Assembly (NCBI RefSeq): GCF_943590815.1
Contig: NZ_CALSBS010000033.1
Coordinates: 1-46,169, forward strand
Length of the DNA: 46,169 nucleotides
Reading direction: 5' to 3'
DNA from: Pseudocitrobacter vendiensis
Lineage (GTDB): Bacteria; Pseudomonadota; Gammaproteobacteria; Enterobacterales; Enterobacteriaceae
The translations under genes and the position numbers were made by a program. The notes beneath the pieces are model-generated. The model searched no databases. It was not told the origin of the DNA and saw only the letters and a program-made list of their open reading frames with translations. Positions 23,975 through 31,974 of the stretch are shown piece by piece (position 1 is the first letter of the stretch; each line of letters opens with the position of its first letter).

Positions 23975-24301
23975 TCACCCCCACTGTCCATCAGCGAATA
24001 ACGCGTTGTACTCCGACAACGGCAGGCGTTCGCCCTCGATGGCAATATTCAGTTCGTACCGCGTTCCCGGGTTTTCTTTATCGGCATCAGCCCAACGTTC
24101 AGCAGCTGCTGCAGCAAGACATTCAACCGCTTTCGGGTAGTCCTCAGTGCGGAACCAGCCAACGTTAACCCCGCCATCAGTCACAGCCCAGGCTACCTTT
24201 TTTTCTCCTTCCTGGATGGCCCGTATGCGGTCGTTGCACTCATCGCGGCAAAACTTCAACTGGTCATAGTCCAGACTGTCTAAATAGTTAGTTGTCGACA
24301 T
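23975..24301 (-). CDS. Hypothetical protein, possible paralogue of the downstream gene
   Basis: 108 residues: MSTTNYLDSLDYDQLKFCRDECNDRIRAIQEGEKKVAWAVTDGG, then an Ala-rich helix (AVECLAAAAAERWADAD). Starts 8 bases after the stop of the 28-residue membrane ORF with AGGTG upstream. No function recognised. Confidence 0.68.
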   Translation of the reverse strand: MSTTNYLDSLDYDQLKFCRDECNDRIRAIQEGEKKVAWAVTDGGVNVGWFRTEDYPKAVECLAAAAAERWADADKENPGTRYELNIAIEGERLPLSEYNALFADGQWG

Positions 24302-24309
24302 TTTTCACC

Positions 24310-24396
24310 TCACCATATTCCAAAACCTGTACGCGCAATAAGCTGGCAGACTCCAAGCAATAACAGAGTAATGATGACTACTTTTACTGGCGGCAT
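24310..24396 (-). CDS. 28-residue single-span membrane peptide
   Basis: MPPVKVVIITLLLLGVCQLI followed by ARTGFGIW, then TGA. A strong GAGAGGAG Shine-Dalgarno lies 5 bases before the ATG. The ORF fills the gap between two genes of the operon, overlapping the upstream gene by 13 bases and ending 9 bases before the next start. The peptide is one hydrophobic helix. Too short for ordinary gene calling, but the context supports translation. Confidence 0.6.
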   Translation of the reverse strand: MPPVKVVIITLLLLGVCQLIARTGFGIW

Positions 24397-24599
24397 TGAT
24401 TCTCCTCTCCGTTCATCAGTATTTCCCGATATACCCATTTCCACACGCGGTAGTTGTTCGCAAAGGCTGTGCCACGGGCTTTAATGCGGCGAACCCGAGT
24501 ATCTTCCTGGCAACTCTTCAGCGCCTTGTTCAACCGATACCAGTGCTGAAGAACCGATAAGATACCTATGGCCAGCAGCGTTAGCAGTAAATCAGCCAT
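24384..24599 (-). CDS. Small membrane protein downstream of repA
   Basis: 71 residues. The N-terminal hydrophobic helix MADLLLTLLAIGILSVLQHW is followed by a basic cytoplasmic-type tail (RVRRIKARGTAFANNYRVWKWVYREIL). It overlaps the 3' end of repA by 8 bases and the 28-residue ORF by 13, placing it in the repA-proximal leftward operon. No family recognised. Confidence 0.68.
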   Translation of the reverse strand: MADLLLTLLAIGILSVLQHWYRLNKALKSCQEDTRVRRIKARGTAFANNYRVWKWVYREILMNGEENQCRQ

Positions 24600-27500
24600 A
24601 GAACGCCTCCTGCGCGCCGTAGCCGCCCGTAGTCATTCCGGTGATGTATTCACGCAGCTGCCGCAGTTCGTTGCTGGAGAGGCGATCCATGAACTCTGTG
24701 AGGTACAGAGAGGCAAACGTCATAGCTATGCTTGCTGGCGACCAGCTGCTCATTGTCGCCAGCTCATCGTCGGACAGCGCGGTCATCGCCCAGGCCTCCG
24801 GAACAGGCACCGGCAGCGTGGCCAGAGCCTCAGATATTACTGAATGAGGGGCGTCCAGATTCTGCCCGTCTGTGGATCGCGATTTATGATCCATATATAT
24901 ATTGAGATCCAAATCGTGATCCACATCGTTGGCGGTCTTCTCGGTTTTACGCATCTGCAAGGTCAAGCCGTCTTCCTGGCGCTGGGCGAGGATGTCCATC
25001 ATGAATTCTGCCGACTGCTGGTCGATGAAGCGGATTGTTGGCCGCTTATCTCCATCCCTGGCGCGTCGCTTGTCGGTCTTAAGACCGAGGGACTCGCAGA
25101 TGTTTTTAAACAGGGCTTCCGGGACCTTCGGTTTTCCTTTCGGCGTTATAAAGCCGCCGATGCGCAGAACGTTGTTCAACAGGTCGCGGCGTTCGGCGGT
25201 CATGAGGTTGTCCCTGGCGAATCTGAGGCGTTCCTGGGTGGCTTCGCCGGTCATTGTCTCCGGGTCGATGCCGCAGTCGATAAAATACTGCCGCAGCGCT
25301 GTCGATTTCAGTCCGTAAAAGCCACGCATGGCAACTTCGACTGCCGGCGCGGTTTTTACTTTGTAGTCGGTAATGCCAGGGTGTTTCGCCTGGAATGCGT
25401 CATCCGCCTGTTCGCGGGTCATGGCCGTGACGACAAAGTATTGCCACTGCCCGGTTTGCCGGAAGGCGTAGGTAAAGTTGATCGCCGACTCTTCACGGTC
25501 ATAGCGTCGCGCTGTGACCTCATCGAGCAACATGGTTTCGTATCGCTTGACCTTATCGCGAGCGCCATCAAAGTAGAATTTCAGGGTGTCTTCGTTTACC
25601 GGCAGCTTCAGCTCGTTCTCGATGTCCCAGCGAACCAGCTGCGCCTGTTCTTCAAGGGTTAAGGCCCGTTTTTTCAGAAGTGTTTCGCGTTCTGATTCAT
25701 CCGGTGTCTCGATGCGGAGATGGAGATCCAGCGTTTGCTCCCAGACGATTTCCCGCGCTTCCTTACGCAGCTCCTTGCCAAGTTCATTGGCCTGTGGGTC
25801 TCCGGCCAGCGGCGCAACTTTATAGCCATCGCTGTGCATAATGCAGATCATGTTGCTGGCGTAATCGTTACGCGCCGTCGCTTCAATGGCCGACGCTTTG
25901 ATTTTCATTCGGGTGAAATCGGTGTTGGCCACGCCCATCGATATTCTGTCGCCATCAAAGACAACATCCGTCAGTTCGCCGTTCATGCCGGCAGTGGCCA
26001 GAAGTGCCTGGACGTATGCGCGTTCAATTTTTTGTGGGTCGGTTTCGCGTTTTGCGCGAACCTTATCGAAGCCGATGATGAATTCTTTTGCTGTGCGGTC
26101 GCGGCGCAGCATCTGGATTGCATCGCTGGGGACCACCTCTCCGCAGAACATGCCGAAGTGGCGATCGAAGTGTTTCTGCTCGATGGATACGCCGGATGAG
26201 ATTGACGGGCTGTAAATCAGGCCATCGTACTTCTTCACCATCTTTTTCGGCTTGTTGGTGAACTCTTCAACTTCCGGCTCTGGTTTGCTTTTCTGGTTCA
26301 CGCACAGGAACTTCTTATGCGGGTAATTCAGGCGAAGGGTCGCGGTAACATCCTCTGCGAACGTCGAGCTGTCGGTGGCCAGCATGATTTTTTCACCCAT
26401 CTCGACGGCCTTCATCACTTCGGACATGATGCGATCCTTTTCGGTATAGAACACGCGAATAGGCTCGCCGGTTTCGCGGTTGCGAACGTCGACCGGTAAT
26501 TCGATAACGTGGATTTGCACCCATGCCGGCAACCCCAGCTCTTCGCGGCGCTTCATCGCCAGTTCTGCCAGGTCAACCAGCAGATCGTTGGCGTCGGCAT
26601 CCACCATGATCGGGTGTAATTCCGTTCTGGCCAGCGCGTCAATCAGCGTATTGAAAACCAGGACAGGGTTTTCCATTGCGCGGCCTGACAGAACAGCGCG
26701 TAGCCCCTGTGTGGCTTCGTCAAACCCGAAATAGTCGTGCTGGCGCATCAGTGGTTGCCAGCAGCCTTTCGGGATGGAGTTTATGCAGATGGTCAGCTTG
26801 TTGGCGTATGGTGCCATTTCCTGATAGCCAGGGTCCTGGTAATGCAGAATGTCGGCCTTCGCGCCTTTCCCTTCTGTCATCATTTCCCACAACCCGCCGA
26901 TAAGGCTCACCCTGTGCGCGACAGAAACGCCGCGTTCAGCGTTATGCATCAACGGACGCAACAGGCCTGTCGACTTCCCTGACCCCATGCCGGCGCGAAC
27001 AATGACGATCCCCTGCAGCTCCTGCACGTACTTCAGGACATCTTCGGTCATCACCGATGTTTCAAAGCGTTTGTACGTGATGTGCTGAGGCCGCTTGTTC
27101 GGGTCTGTTATGCGGTCACTGAATGAGCGAGGGGCTTGTGCCGTGCGGCATTTTCTGTTCAGGCGGCGGGCAATATGGTCTTTGACTGTGGCGCGGTAGA
27201 CGCTCTCCAGTCCCATATCCCGCAGAACGATGCAGAACATGTTGAAGAGATCTGACGGGCTGTTTGGCACCGGGCATGTCAGCATGCCGATATCTACCGC
27301 GTTCAGCAGCTCTTTGGCGAAAGTGCGGCGGTTATCCCGTTTGATGGTTTTCAGCTTGTTCAGCGTCAGCGTGAGCAGGTCTGCACTGGCGTTCAGGCGG
27401 TTCGATTTGGCGAACAACTGGCGAGAGGTTTCGCGGAGGCCGCGTAGTTTATGCAGGTCGTTAAAGTCGCTGCACTCCAGCTGGGGATCATCTTCAAAAG

Positions 27501-28596
27501 TCGGGTAAACACATTTTATGCCGTGGAACTTTGCAAGAATCTCAAAGCCGGTGCGCAAGCCCGTATTGCCTTTCCCTTCAGCTGACGATTTGCGGTCGTT
27601 ATCCAGTGCGCAGGTGATTTTTGCGGCGGGATAGACGTTCACCAGCTGCTCGACAACATGGATCATATTGTTGGCGGATATCGCGACAACCACGGCATCG
27701 AAGCGTTTGTTCGGGTCCTTTCTGGTTGCCAGCCATACGGAAGCACCTGTCGCAAAACCCTCTGTTACTGCTACGTTCTGCGCCCCTTTCAGGTCGCCAA
27801 TCACGAAACAGGCCCCGACGAAATCACCGTTTTTGATAGCGCTGGTCTGGAATTTACCACCGTGCTGATCGACACGTTGCCAGCCGACAATTCGCCCGTC
27901 TTTTCGCCCGTCCAGGTGCGCCAGAGGGATAGCCATATAGGTTGTTGGCCCACGGCTCCATTTTGCGCTGTCGTGACTGGTCACGCGACGAACATCACAC
28001 GCGCTAAATACGTCACGAATTCCTTTTTTGACTGCATAAGGCCATGACCCGTCTTCAGCTGGCGCATGTTCCCAGGCATGATGGAAAGCCAACCAGCCGA
28101 GCAAACGTTCATGCTCCATCTGATTGTTTTTTAAATCATTAATGCGTTTCATCTCGACGCGGCGGCGGCGTGCTTCAGCCTGGCGTTCCAGGCGTGCGCG
28201 TTCTTCTTCTGGCTGAGCGACCACGGTCGCACGGCTCCGCTGCTGCTCACGGCGATATTCGGAAAACAGGAAGGAGAAACCACTCCATGAACCGGCATCA
28301 CTGCCTTTCTGGACGAAGTTTACAAAGGGGTAACTTATGCCGTCTTTGCTCTGCTCCAGTCGGGAGTAAATTTCGACGCGGCCTTTGAGGCCCTTTTCCA
28401 GCGCTACCGGGAAGGCGTTATTGTACGTGGTGTAGCGCTCTTTGCTCCCACGAGGATTCAGCTGGATATTGTCAGCGCAGGCATGCCAGTTGATACCGGC
28501 CATCTGCGCCAGTTCGCTAAGCTCATCCCGTGCAGCTTCAAGCAATGAATACGGATCGCTGCCAAAGCGCTCCGCGTAGAATTCTTGTAAGTTCAT
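24592..28596 (-). CDS. repA: Replication protein RepA (primase-helicase), N15 type
   Basis: The single replication protein of N15-like linear plasmids, 1334 residues (N15 RepA is about 1325). Residues about 190-390 contain a primase-associated and Toprim-type domain (VAVTEGFATGASVWLA, then AKITCALDNDRKS). The helicase part has Walker A RAGMGSGKSTGLLRPL (536-543) and a DEAT Walker B-type box (YFGFDEATQGL, about 626-629). In N15 the replication origin lies inside repA, and the same is expected here. Codons near 124 hold a SopB-type palindrome (28215-28232) and codons near 205 hold the other palindrome type (27972-27985). Confidence 0.95.
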   Translation of the reverse strand: MNLQEFYAERFGSDPYSLLEAARDELSELAQMAGINWHACADNIQLNPRGSKERYTTYNNAFPVALEKGLKGRVEIYSRLEQSKDGISYPFVNFVQKGSDAGSWSGFSFLFSEYRREQQRSRATVVAQPEEERARLERQAEARRRRVEMKRINDLKNNQMEHERLLGWLAFHHAWEHAPAEDGSWPYAVKKGIRDVFSACDVRRVTSHDSAKWSRGPTTYMAIPLAHLDGRKDGRIVGWQRVDQHGGKFQTSAIKNGDFVGACFVIGDLKGAQNVAVTEGFATGASVWLATRKDPNKRFDAVVVAISANNMIHVVEQLVNVYPAAKITCALDNDRKSSAEGKGNTGLRTGFEILAKFHGIKCVYPTFEDDPQLECSDFNDLHKLRGLRETSRQLFAKSNRLNASADLLTLTLNKLKTIKRDNRRTFAKELLNAVDIGMLTCPVPNSPSDLFNMFCIVLRDMGLESVYRATVKDHIARRLNRKCRTAQAPRSFSDRITDPNKRPQHITYKRFETSVMTEDVLKYVQELQGIVIVRAGMGSGKSTGLLRPLMHNAERGVSVAHRVSLIGGLWEMMTEGKGAKADILHYQDPGYQEMAPYANKLTICINSIPKGCWQPLMRQHDYFGFDEATQGLRAVLSGRAMENPVLVFNTLIDALARTELHPIMVDADANDLLVDLAELAMKRREELGLPAWVQIHVIELPVDVRNRETGEPIRVFYTEKDRIMSEVMKAVEMGEKIMLATDSSTFAEDVTATLRLNYPHKKFLCVNQKSKPEPEVEEFTNKPKKMVKKYDGLIYSPSISSGVSIEQKHFDRHFGMFCGEVVPSDAIQMLRRDRTAKEFIIGFDKVRAKRETDPQKIERAYVQALLATAGMNGELTDVVFDGDRISMGVANTDFTRMKIKASAIEATARNDYASNMICIMHSDGYKVAPLAGDPQANELGKELRKEAREIVWEQTLDLHLRIETPDESERETLLKKRALTLEEQAQLVRWDIENELKLPVNEDTLKFYFDGARDKVKRYETMLLDEVTARRYDREESAINFTYAFRQTGQWQYFVVTAMTREQADDAFQAKHPGITDYKVKTAPAVEVAMRGFYGLKSTALRQYFIDCGIDPETMTGEATQERLRFARDNLMTAERRDLLNNVLRIGGFITPKGKPKVPEALFKNICESLGLKTDKRRARDGDKRPTIRFIDQQSAEFMMDILAQRQEDGLTLQMRKTEKTANDVDHDLDLNIYMDHKSRSTDGQNLDAPHSVISEALATLPVPVPEAWAMTALSDDELATMSSWSPASIAMTFASLYLTEFMDRLSSNELRQLREYITGMTTGGYGAQEAFYG
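27972..27985. promoter_or_regulatory. Palindrome CGTGACTGGTCACG, copy 2 (inside repA)
   Basis: Exact 14-bp copy of the core at 22706-22719 and 33651-33664, here within repA coding sequence (RRVTSHDS region). Binder unknown. Confidence 0.5.
28215..28232. other. parS: Probable SopB-binding partition site 2 (inside repA)
   Basis: GAGCGACCACGGTCGCAC, with one mismatch from the consensus palindrome, in the 5' part of repA. The 20-base run with its 3' flank (…CGG) is identical to that of the site at 39832. Proximity to repA could couple partition complexes to replication. Confidence 0.78.
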
Positions 28597-28619
28597 TTTT
28601 TAGCCTTTCCATGCGAATT

Positions 28620-28755
28620 AGCATTTTTTCGGGTTGAAAAAATCCGCAGGAGCAGCCACAATAAACGCACAATCTTTCCGAGGGACGTGTCGTTGTTTTT
28701 GTGGCGGTGCTCCTGAAAAAAGGCCCGAGTTTGCCGACTCGGGTTTTTTTTCGTC
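28620..28755 (-). promoter_or_regulatory. repA leader with attenuator-like hairpins
   Basis: Reading toward repA, CCCGAGT and ACTCGGG (28743-28724, loop of 6) form a hairpin followed by CCTTTTTTC, then a 15-bp stem (28715-28699 with 28661-28647, one 2-base bulge) precedes the start. On the plus strand the first hairpin is followed by eight T (28744-28751), so it can also end rightward RNA. This fits attenuation of repA or a terminator for a short antisense RNA; which one is not visible. Confidence 0.6.
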
Positions 28756-28816
28756 TTTTTTCGGCTGCTGTAACCTGGTTCAACCCTGCGAAAGTATAGA
28801 TCGCATTAAACCAGAA

Positions 28817-28832
28817 TTATAGCCAGCAATAA
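28817..28832. promoter_or_regulatory. CB operator, repA side
   Basis: TTATAGCCAGCAATAA, one mismatch from a perfect inverted repeat and close to the site at 29467-29482. It overlaps a TATAAT sequence on the minus strand (positions 28820-28815), the likely -10 of the leftward repA promoter, so CB binding here should limit repA transcription. Confidence 0.7.
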
Positions 28833-28846
28833 ACCCCGTTATTGTA

Positions 28847-29455
28847 TCATCTACCCTCTACCATGAACGATTTGATCGTACCGACTACTTGGTGCACAAA
28901 TTGAAGATCACTTTTATCATGGATAACCCGTTGAGAGTTAGCACTGTCTAAGTAGTAGTGCTCTTCGTCAAAACGCGCCAACCGCTGAATAGTGATTTCG
29001 CCGTTCTTCTCACAAACCAGCACATCCTCACCCGGAACGAGCGTGAGCGAAGAATCCACCAGGATAACGTCTCCTGGCTGGTAGTTACGCTGAACCTGGT
29101 TCCCGACCGTTAATGCGTAAACGGTGTTCCGTTGACTCACGAACGGCAGGAATCGTTCTGTGTTGGCAGGTTCTCCTGGCTGCCAGTCGCTATCCGGCCC
29201 ACTTTCTGTCGTACCAATAACAGGAACGCGGTCTGGATCAGATTCAGTGCCATACAGTATCCATTGCACGGGTTTACGCAGGCACTTTGCCAGCGATAGC
29301 CCGATTTCCAGCGACGGCATTACGTCGCCACGTTCTAAGTTTTGGACGCCAGGAAGAGAGATTCCCACAGCCTCTGCTACTTGCTTCAGTGTCAGTTTCA
29401 GCTCTAAACGGCGTGCTTTCAGTCGTTCGCCTCGTGTTTTCATAGTGTTAATCAT
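28847..29455 (-). CDS. cB: Prophage repressor CB-like (non-cleavable LexA/CI fold)
   Basis: Primary lysogeny repressor, 202 residues. Residues about 10-65 form an HTH_XRE domain (GERLKARRLELKLTLKQVAEAVGISLPGVQNLERG). The C-terminal domain follows the LexA/CI S24 fold (YALTVGNQVQRNYQPGDVILVD, then GEITIQRLARF). However, the serine expected in GxSM is replaced (GNQV), and the lysine expected in TVKRL is Gln (TIQRL). Autocleavage is therefore unlikely, and induction must come from an antirepressor. ATG at 29455 is used; a second ATG at 29443 is possible. Operators flank the gene. Confidence 0.88.
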   Translation of the reverse strand: MINTMKTRGERLKARRLELKLTLKQVAEAVGISLPGVQNLERGDVMPSLEIGLSLAKCLRKPVQWILYGTESDPDRVPVIGTTESGPDSDWQPGEPANTERFLPFVSQRNTVYALTVGNQVQRNYQPGDVILVDSSLTLVPGEDVLVCEKNGEITIQRLARFDEEHYYLDSANSQRVIHDKSDLQFVHQVVGTIKSFMVEGR

Positions 29456-29465
29456 AAATGATCTG

Positions 29466-29508
29466 TTTATAGCTGGCTATAAATTTTATAAATTATACCT
29501 AGCTTTAA
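29466..29508. promoter_or_regulatory. CB operators between cB and cro
   Basis: TTTATAGCTGGCTATAAA at 29466-29483 is a perfect inverted repeat with a TG centre. A weaker copy, TTATACCTAGCTTTAA, lies at 29493-29508. Together with 28817-28832 they give the consensus TTATAGC-N2-GCTATAA. They sit between divergent cB and cro starts; a TATAAT at 29524-29529 may be the -10 for rightward early transcription. Confidence 0.72.
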
Positions 29509-29536
29509 TTTTTGATTATTGATTATAATAATCACC

Positions 29537-29752
29537 ATGAAACCCGAAGAACTTGTGCGCCACTTTGGCGATGACGTAGCAAAAGCAGCGGCAGGCGTCG
29601 GCGTTACACCCGGCGCGGTCTACCAATGGCTGGCTGCCGGGGAAATCCCTCCTCTGCGTCAGAGTGATATAGAAGTTCGCACCGCTTACAAACTAAAGAG
29701 TGATTTCACCTCTCAGCGCATAGGTAAGGAAGGGTGTGATAGTGGAACTTAA
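29537..29752 (+). CDS. cro: Cro-like regulator
   Basis: 71 residues from ATG at 29537 (MKPEELVRHFGDDVAKAAAGVGVTPGAVYQWLAAGEIPPL), a YdaS/DicC-type Cro helix-turn-helix. An upstream ATG at 29519 would add MIIIIT and is not favoured. It diverges from cB and likely competes for the same operators. The last 17 bases overlap the Q-like gene. Confidence 0.85.
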   Translation: MKPEELVRHFGDDVAKAAAGVGVTPGAVYQWLAAGEIPPLRQSDIEVRTAYKLKSDFTSQRIGKEGCDSGT

Positions 29753-30479
29753 TAACATACGGGCCTGTGTATCCACAGCGCTGTCCGATATTCATTACCT
29801 TCAGCGCGGCATTCTGGAGGTTCAGCTGGAGCAGCTGCGTCTCGGCAGTTCTGGCCGTTTCACTGATAAACCGACCAGAACGATCTACATAGGCGATACG
29901 GAGGCTTATGAAATTTCAGTCGCTGCAGAGCCGGTTCGTTATCACGCCGGCAAGACTTTTAAGCAATCCTCAATGCTGCTAACTGAATTAGATTTTCAGA
30001 CAGCCAGCTGGCGCAGGGCCATTGAACAGTTAAATAGCGAAGAGTCGGCATGGCTGCATTATTGCTACGGCTGCAAACCTAATTACAGGAATGACGTGAT
30101 TATTTGCCAGTGGCTGTGGCTTGATTTTTTAGTTGCTCATTCCCGGTCGGGTTTTAAAAAAATGAAACTATCGACTAAAAAAATCATGCAGAAATTAACT
30201 TACTACGGAATTCAGCAAGTTAAATCTGAAATTTTTCGTGGTGAAAATGAAGATGTGCAGCGGGAGGATGAACATATAAGTTCCCTGCTGGGAATATCCG
30301 TTGATAGCTGGCGAAAAGATTATAAGAAGCGCTGGATATTGCTGAAATCACGATGCCTGTATCTGAACAAAACCGCGTTATTAAATGCGGCGGAGAAACG
30401 CAGTGAAATCATTAACCGCTATCGGGCAAGAAGTACCAACCTGCCTGTGCCAGCAGGTTATGCACAGGAAGCCAGCTAA
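29736..30479 (+). CDS. Q: Antiterminator Q-like late regulator
   Basis: 247 residues. It lies directly downstream of cro, as N15 gene Q does. Sequence features fit the phage antitermination Q family: TELDFQTASWRRAIEQLNSEESAWLHYCYG, SGFKKMKLSTKKIMQKLTYYGIQ and ISVDSWRKDYKKRWILLKSRC. The start is GTG at 29736 or 29742, behind AAGGAAGGG. In lambdoid phages Q lets RNA polymerase read through terminators of the late operon, here presumably lysis, head and tail genes. The late promoter itself was not identified. Confidence 0.8.
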   Translation: MIVELNNIRACVSTALSDIHYLQRGILEVQLEQLRLGSSGRFTDKPTRTIYIGDTEAYEISVAAEPVRYHAGKTFKQSSMLLTELDFQTASWRRAIEQLNSEESAWLHYCYGCKPNYRNDVIICQWLWLDFLVAHSRSGFKKMKLSTKKIMQKLTYYGIQQVKSEIFRGENEDVQREDEHISSLLGISVDSWRKDYKKRWILLKSRCLYLNKTALLNAAEKRSEIINRYRARSTNLPVPAGYAQEAS

Positions 30480-30705
30480 ACCGGAACTCCGGTATGCGGG
30501 AAGCAGGAACGAATACATCATCTGGTGCCCGACATGCGGCTATCGGACTCTTCCTGACAGTAACAGGCAATCTGTTATTACTGAATGGTATTTATCAAAC
30601 CAACCAGGTAACAAACATATAGAAAATATATGGCTTAAACGTTATCTGGAAATCAGAGAGGGTGCGACCACGGTCGCACAAGATAATGAAGAAAACGCCA
30701 TTTAA
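30460..30705 (+). CDS. Small protein with CxxC knuckle
   Basis: 81 residues from ATG at 30460 (MHRKPAKPELRYAGSRNEYI), with one CPTCGY motif that could form half of a zinc site. An AGCAGG lies before this start; the longer ORF upstream overlaps Q and is not favoured. Codons near the 3' end contain a SopB-type palindrome. Function unknown. Confidence 0.55.
   Translation: MHRKPAKPELRYAGSRNEYIIWCPTCGYRTLPDSNRQSVITEWYLSNQPGNKHIENIWLKRYLEIREGATTVAQDNEENAI
30662..30679. other. parS: Probable SopB-binding partition site 3
   Basis: GTGCGACCACGGTCGCAC, perfect 18-bp palindrome, in the 3' end of the small gene after Q (encoding ATTVA). One of six dispersed copies. Confidence 0.8.
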
Positions 30706-30889
30706 ACAAGGCCCCATGTCGCGCAATGATGCGGAAAATATTTCTCGCGTTTATAGGCAAAAAGGGCGTGATGTCGTTATTGCTGAATCAATGAATTTAG
30801 ATGGAAGCTATTTTGTTTACGTCGACCTGCCGGAATCAAAGAAAGAACCTACACCATCCAGAACTTTTCAACAAAAAATATGGGAATGA
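30686..30889 (+). CDS. Hypothetical small protein
   Basis: 67 residues from ATG at 30686 (MKKTPFKQGPMSRNDAENIS, then RVYRQKGRDVVIAESMNLDG, then YFVYVDLPESKKEPTPSR). Alternative start at 30716. Basic N-terminus, alpha/beta pattern; no family recognised. The stop overlaps the next start by ATGA. Confidence 0.6.
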   Translation: MKKTPFKQGPMSRNDAENISRVYRQKGRDVVIAESMNLDGSYFVYVDLPESKKEPTPSRTFQQKIWE

Positions 30890-31974
30890 CTATGTTTCAT
30901 ATTCAAAGAACAATCCTTCAGATGATGATGGCCAAATGGCTGAAAAGGGATTATGTCATTATCGATACGGAATCAACAGGGCTTCTCAGCGATGATGAAA
31001 TTATCGAAATCACGATCATCAATATGCGCGGTGATGTGTTGCTGGACACCTTGGTTAAGCCGACGCGCCCAATTCCACCTGACGCCACCAAAATCAACAA
31101 CATCACCGACGAAATGGTCGCTGATTCCCCGACATGGCCAGAAGTATTCTCGTTGGTAAAAAACATCATTGCCGGGCGTAAGTGGCTGGCGTGGAACTCC
31201 TCTTTTGATGCCCGGATGATGGTGCAGAGCTGCTTAAAAACGGATTTTTTAGATGGTATGAAGCCCGACGCCGTCGCCTCTGTTATCCGTGACATTGAGA
31301 CGAACCATATTGACGCTAAAGCTATCTACGACCAGTGGTATGGCGAGTTTGACAAGAAGCGTAAGGGTTTCAAGCGCCAACGCCTGACAACAGCCGCTGA
31401 ACGTCATGGAATCGAAATCGGTGGAGCGCATCGCGCGTTGGCTGATTGCATGATGGTTCTTGGCGTTCTGAAAAAAGTCTGTGAGCACCCCCACCTGCAG
31501 GAAAACACAGAACAACAAAACCTGCCCCCCTGCCCGTTCTGCTACGGTCCACCATCGTTATTCACTCATTATCTTGACGAGATGCAGTTCAAGCCTCTGT
31601 ATCAGCCCGTAAATTACGGGGATGACGGCCTGTACGTAGGCTCTTATGTCTTCTGCCATGAGTGTGGTGCCCAGGGGGAAGAAATAGAGGCTCACGTTTA
31701 CGACGATTCAGATGTTCACCAGCTTGAAGAAGCAGCAAAGAATGTCTGGAGTAATCGCGGCGATCGCCATCGTGAGCTTTATGTCTCGAACATTGAACGT
31801 AAAGAGGTTGAGACGGTTCGTGAGTTAAACCGCGAACAGGCCAACCTGGTTATGTTGGTTAAGCAGCTGGCCCACTCAATCCGAACGTATAACCCTGATA
31901 GTTTACTCGCCGAACGAGCCATGAAGCACCTCAAAGCAGCCGGCTTAATCAGTGTGGAGGATATTTTGAGATGA
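30886..31974 (+). CDS. DnaQ-type 3'-5' exonuclease fused to Lar-like zinc domain
   Basis: 362 residues. Residues about 25-190 are a DEDDh exonuclease: YVIIDTESTGLLSDDEIIEI (Exo I), LAWNSSFDARMM (Exo II) and GGAHRALADCMMVLGVL (Exo III with His and Asp). Residues about 208-290 carry two cysteine pairs (CPFCYG and CHECGAQGEEIEAH) and EEAAKNVWSNRG, the pattern of Lar/RalR-type restriction-alleviation proteins. The C-terminus is helical. ATG at 30886 overlaps the previous stop; ATG at 30880 is an alternative. A Lar-like domain attached to an exonuclease suggests a role in DNA protection or host nuclease modulation. Confidence 0.82.
   Translation: MTMFHIQRTILQMMMAKWLKRDYVIIDTESTGLLSDDEIIEITIINMRGDVLLDTLVKPTRPIPPDATKINNITDEMVADSPTWPEVFSLVKNIIAGRKWLAWNSSFDARMMVQSCLKTDFLDGMKPDAVASVIRDIETNHIDAKAIYDQWYGEFDKKRKGFKRQRLTTAAERHGIEIGGAHRALADCMMVLGVLKKVCEHPHLQENTEQQNLPPCPFCYGPPSLFTHYLDEMQFKPLYQPVNYGDDGLYVGSYVFCHECGAQGEEIEAHVYDDSDVHQLEEAAKNVWSNRGDRHRELYVSNIERKEVETVRELNREQANLVMLVKQLAHSIRTYNPDSLLAERAMKHLKAAGLISVEDILR

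Noticed and set aside
24641-28388. Many plus-strand ORFs opposite repA, up to 272 codons
   Set aside because: All are shadows of the long repA frame, caused by its codon bias; none has a recognisable domain or own regulatory context.
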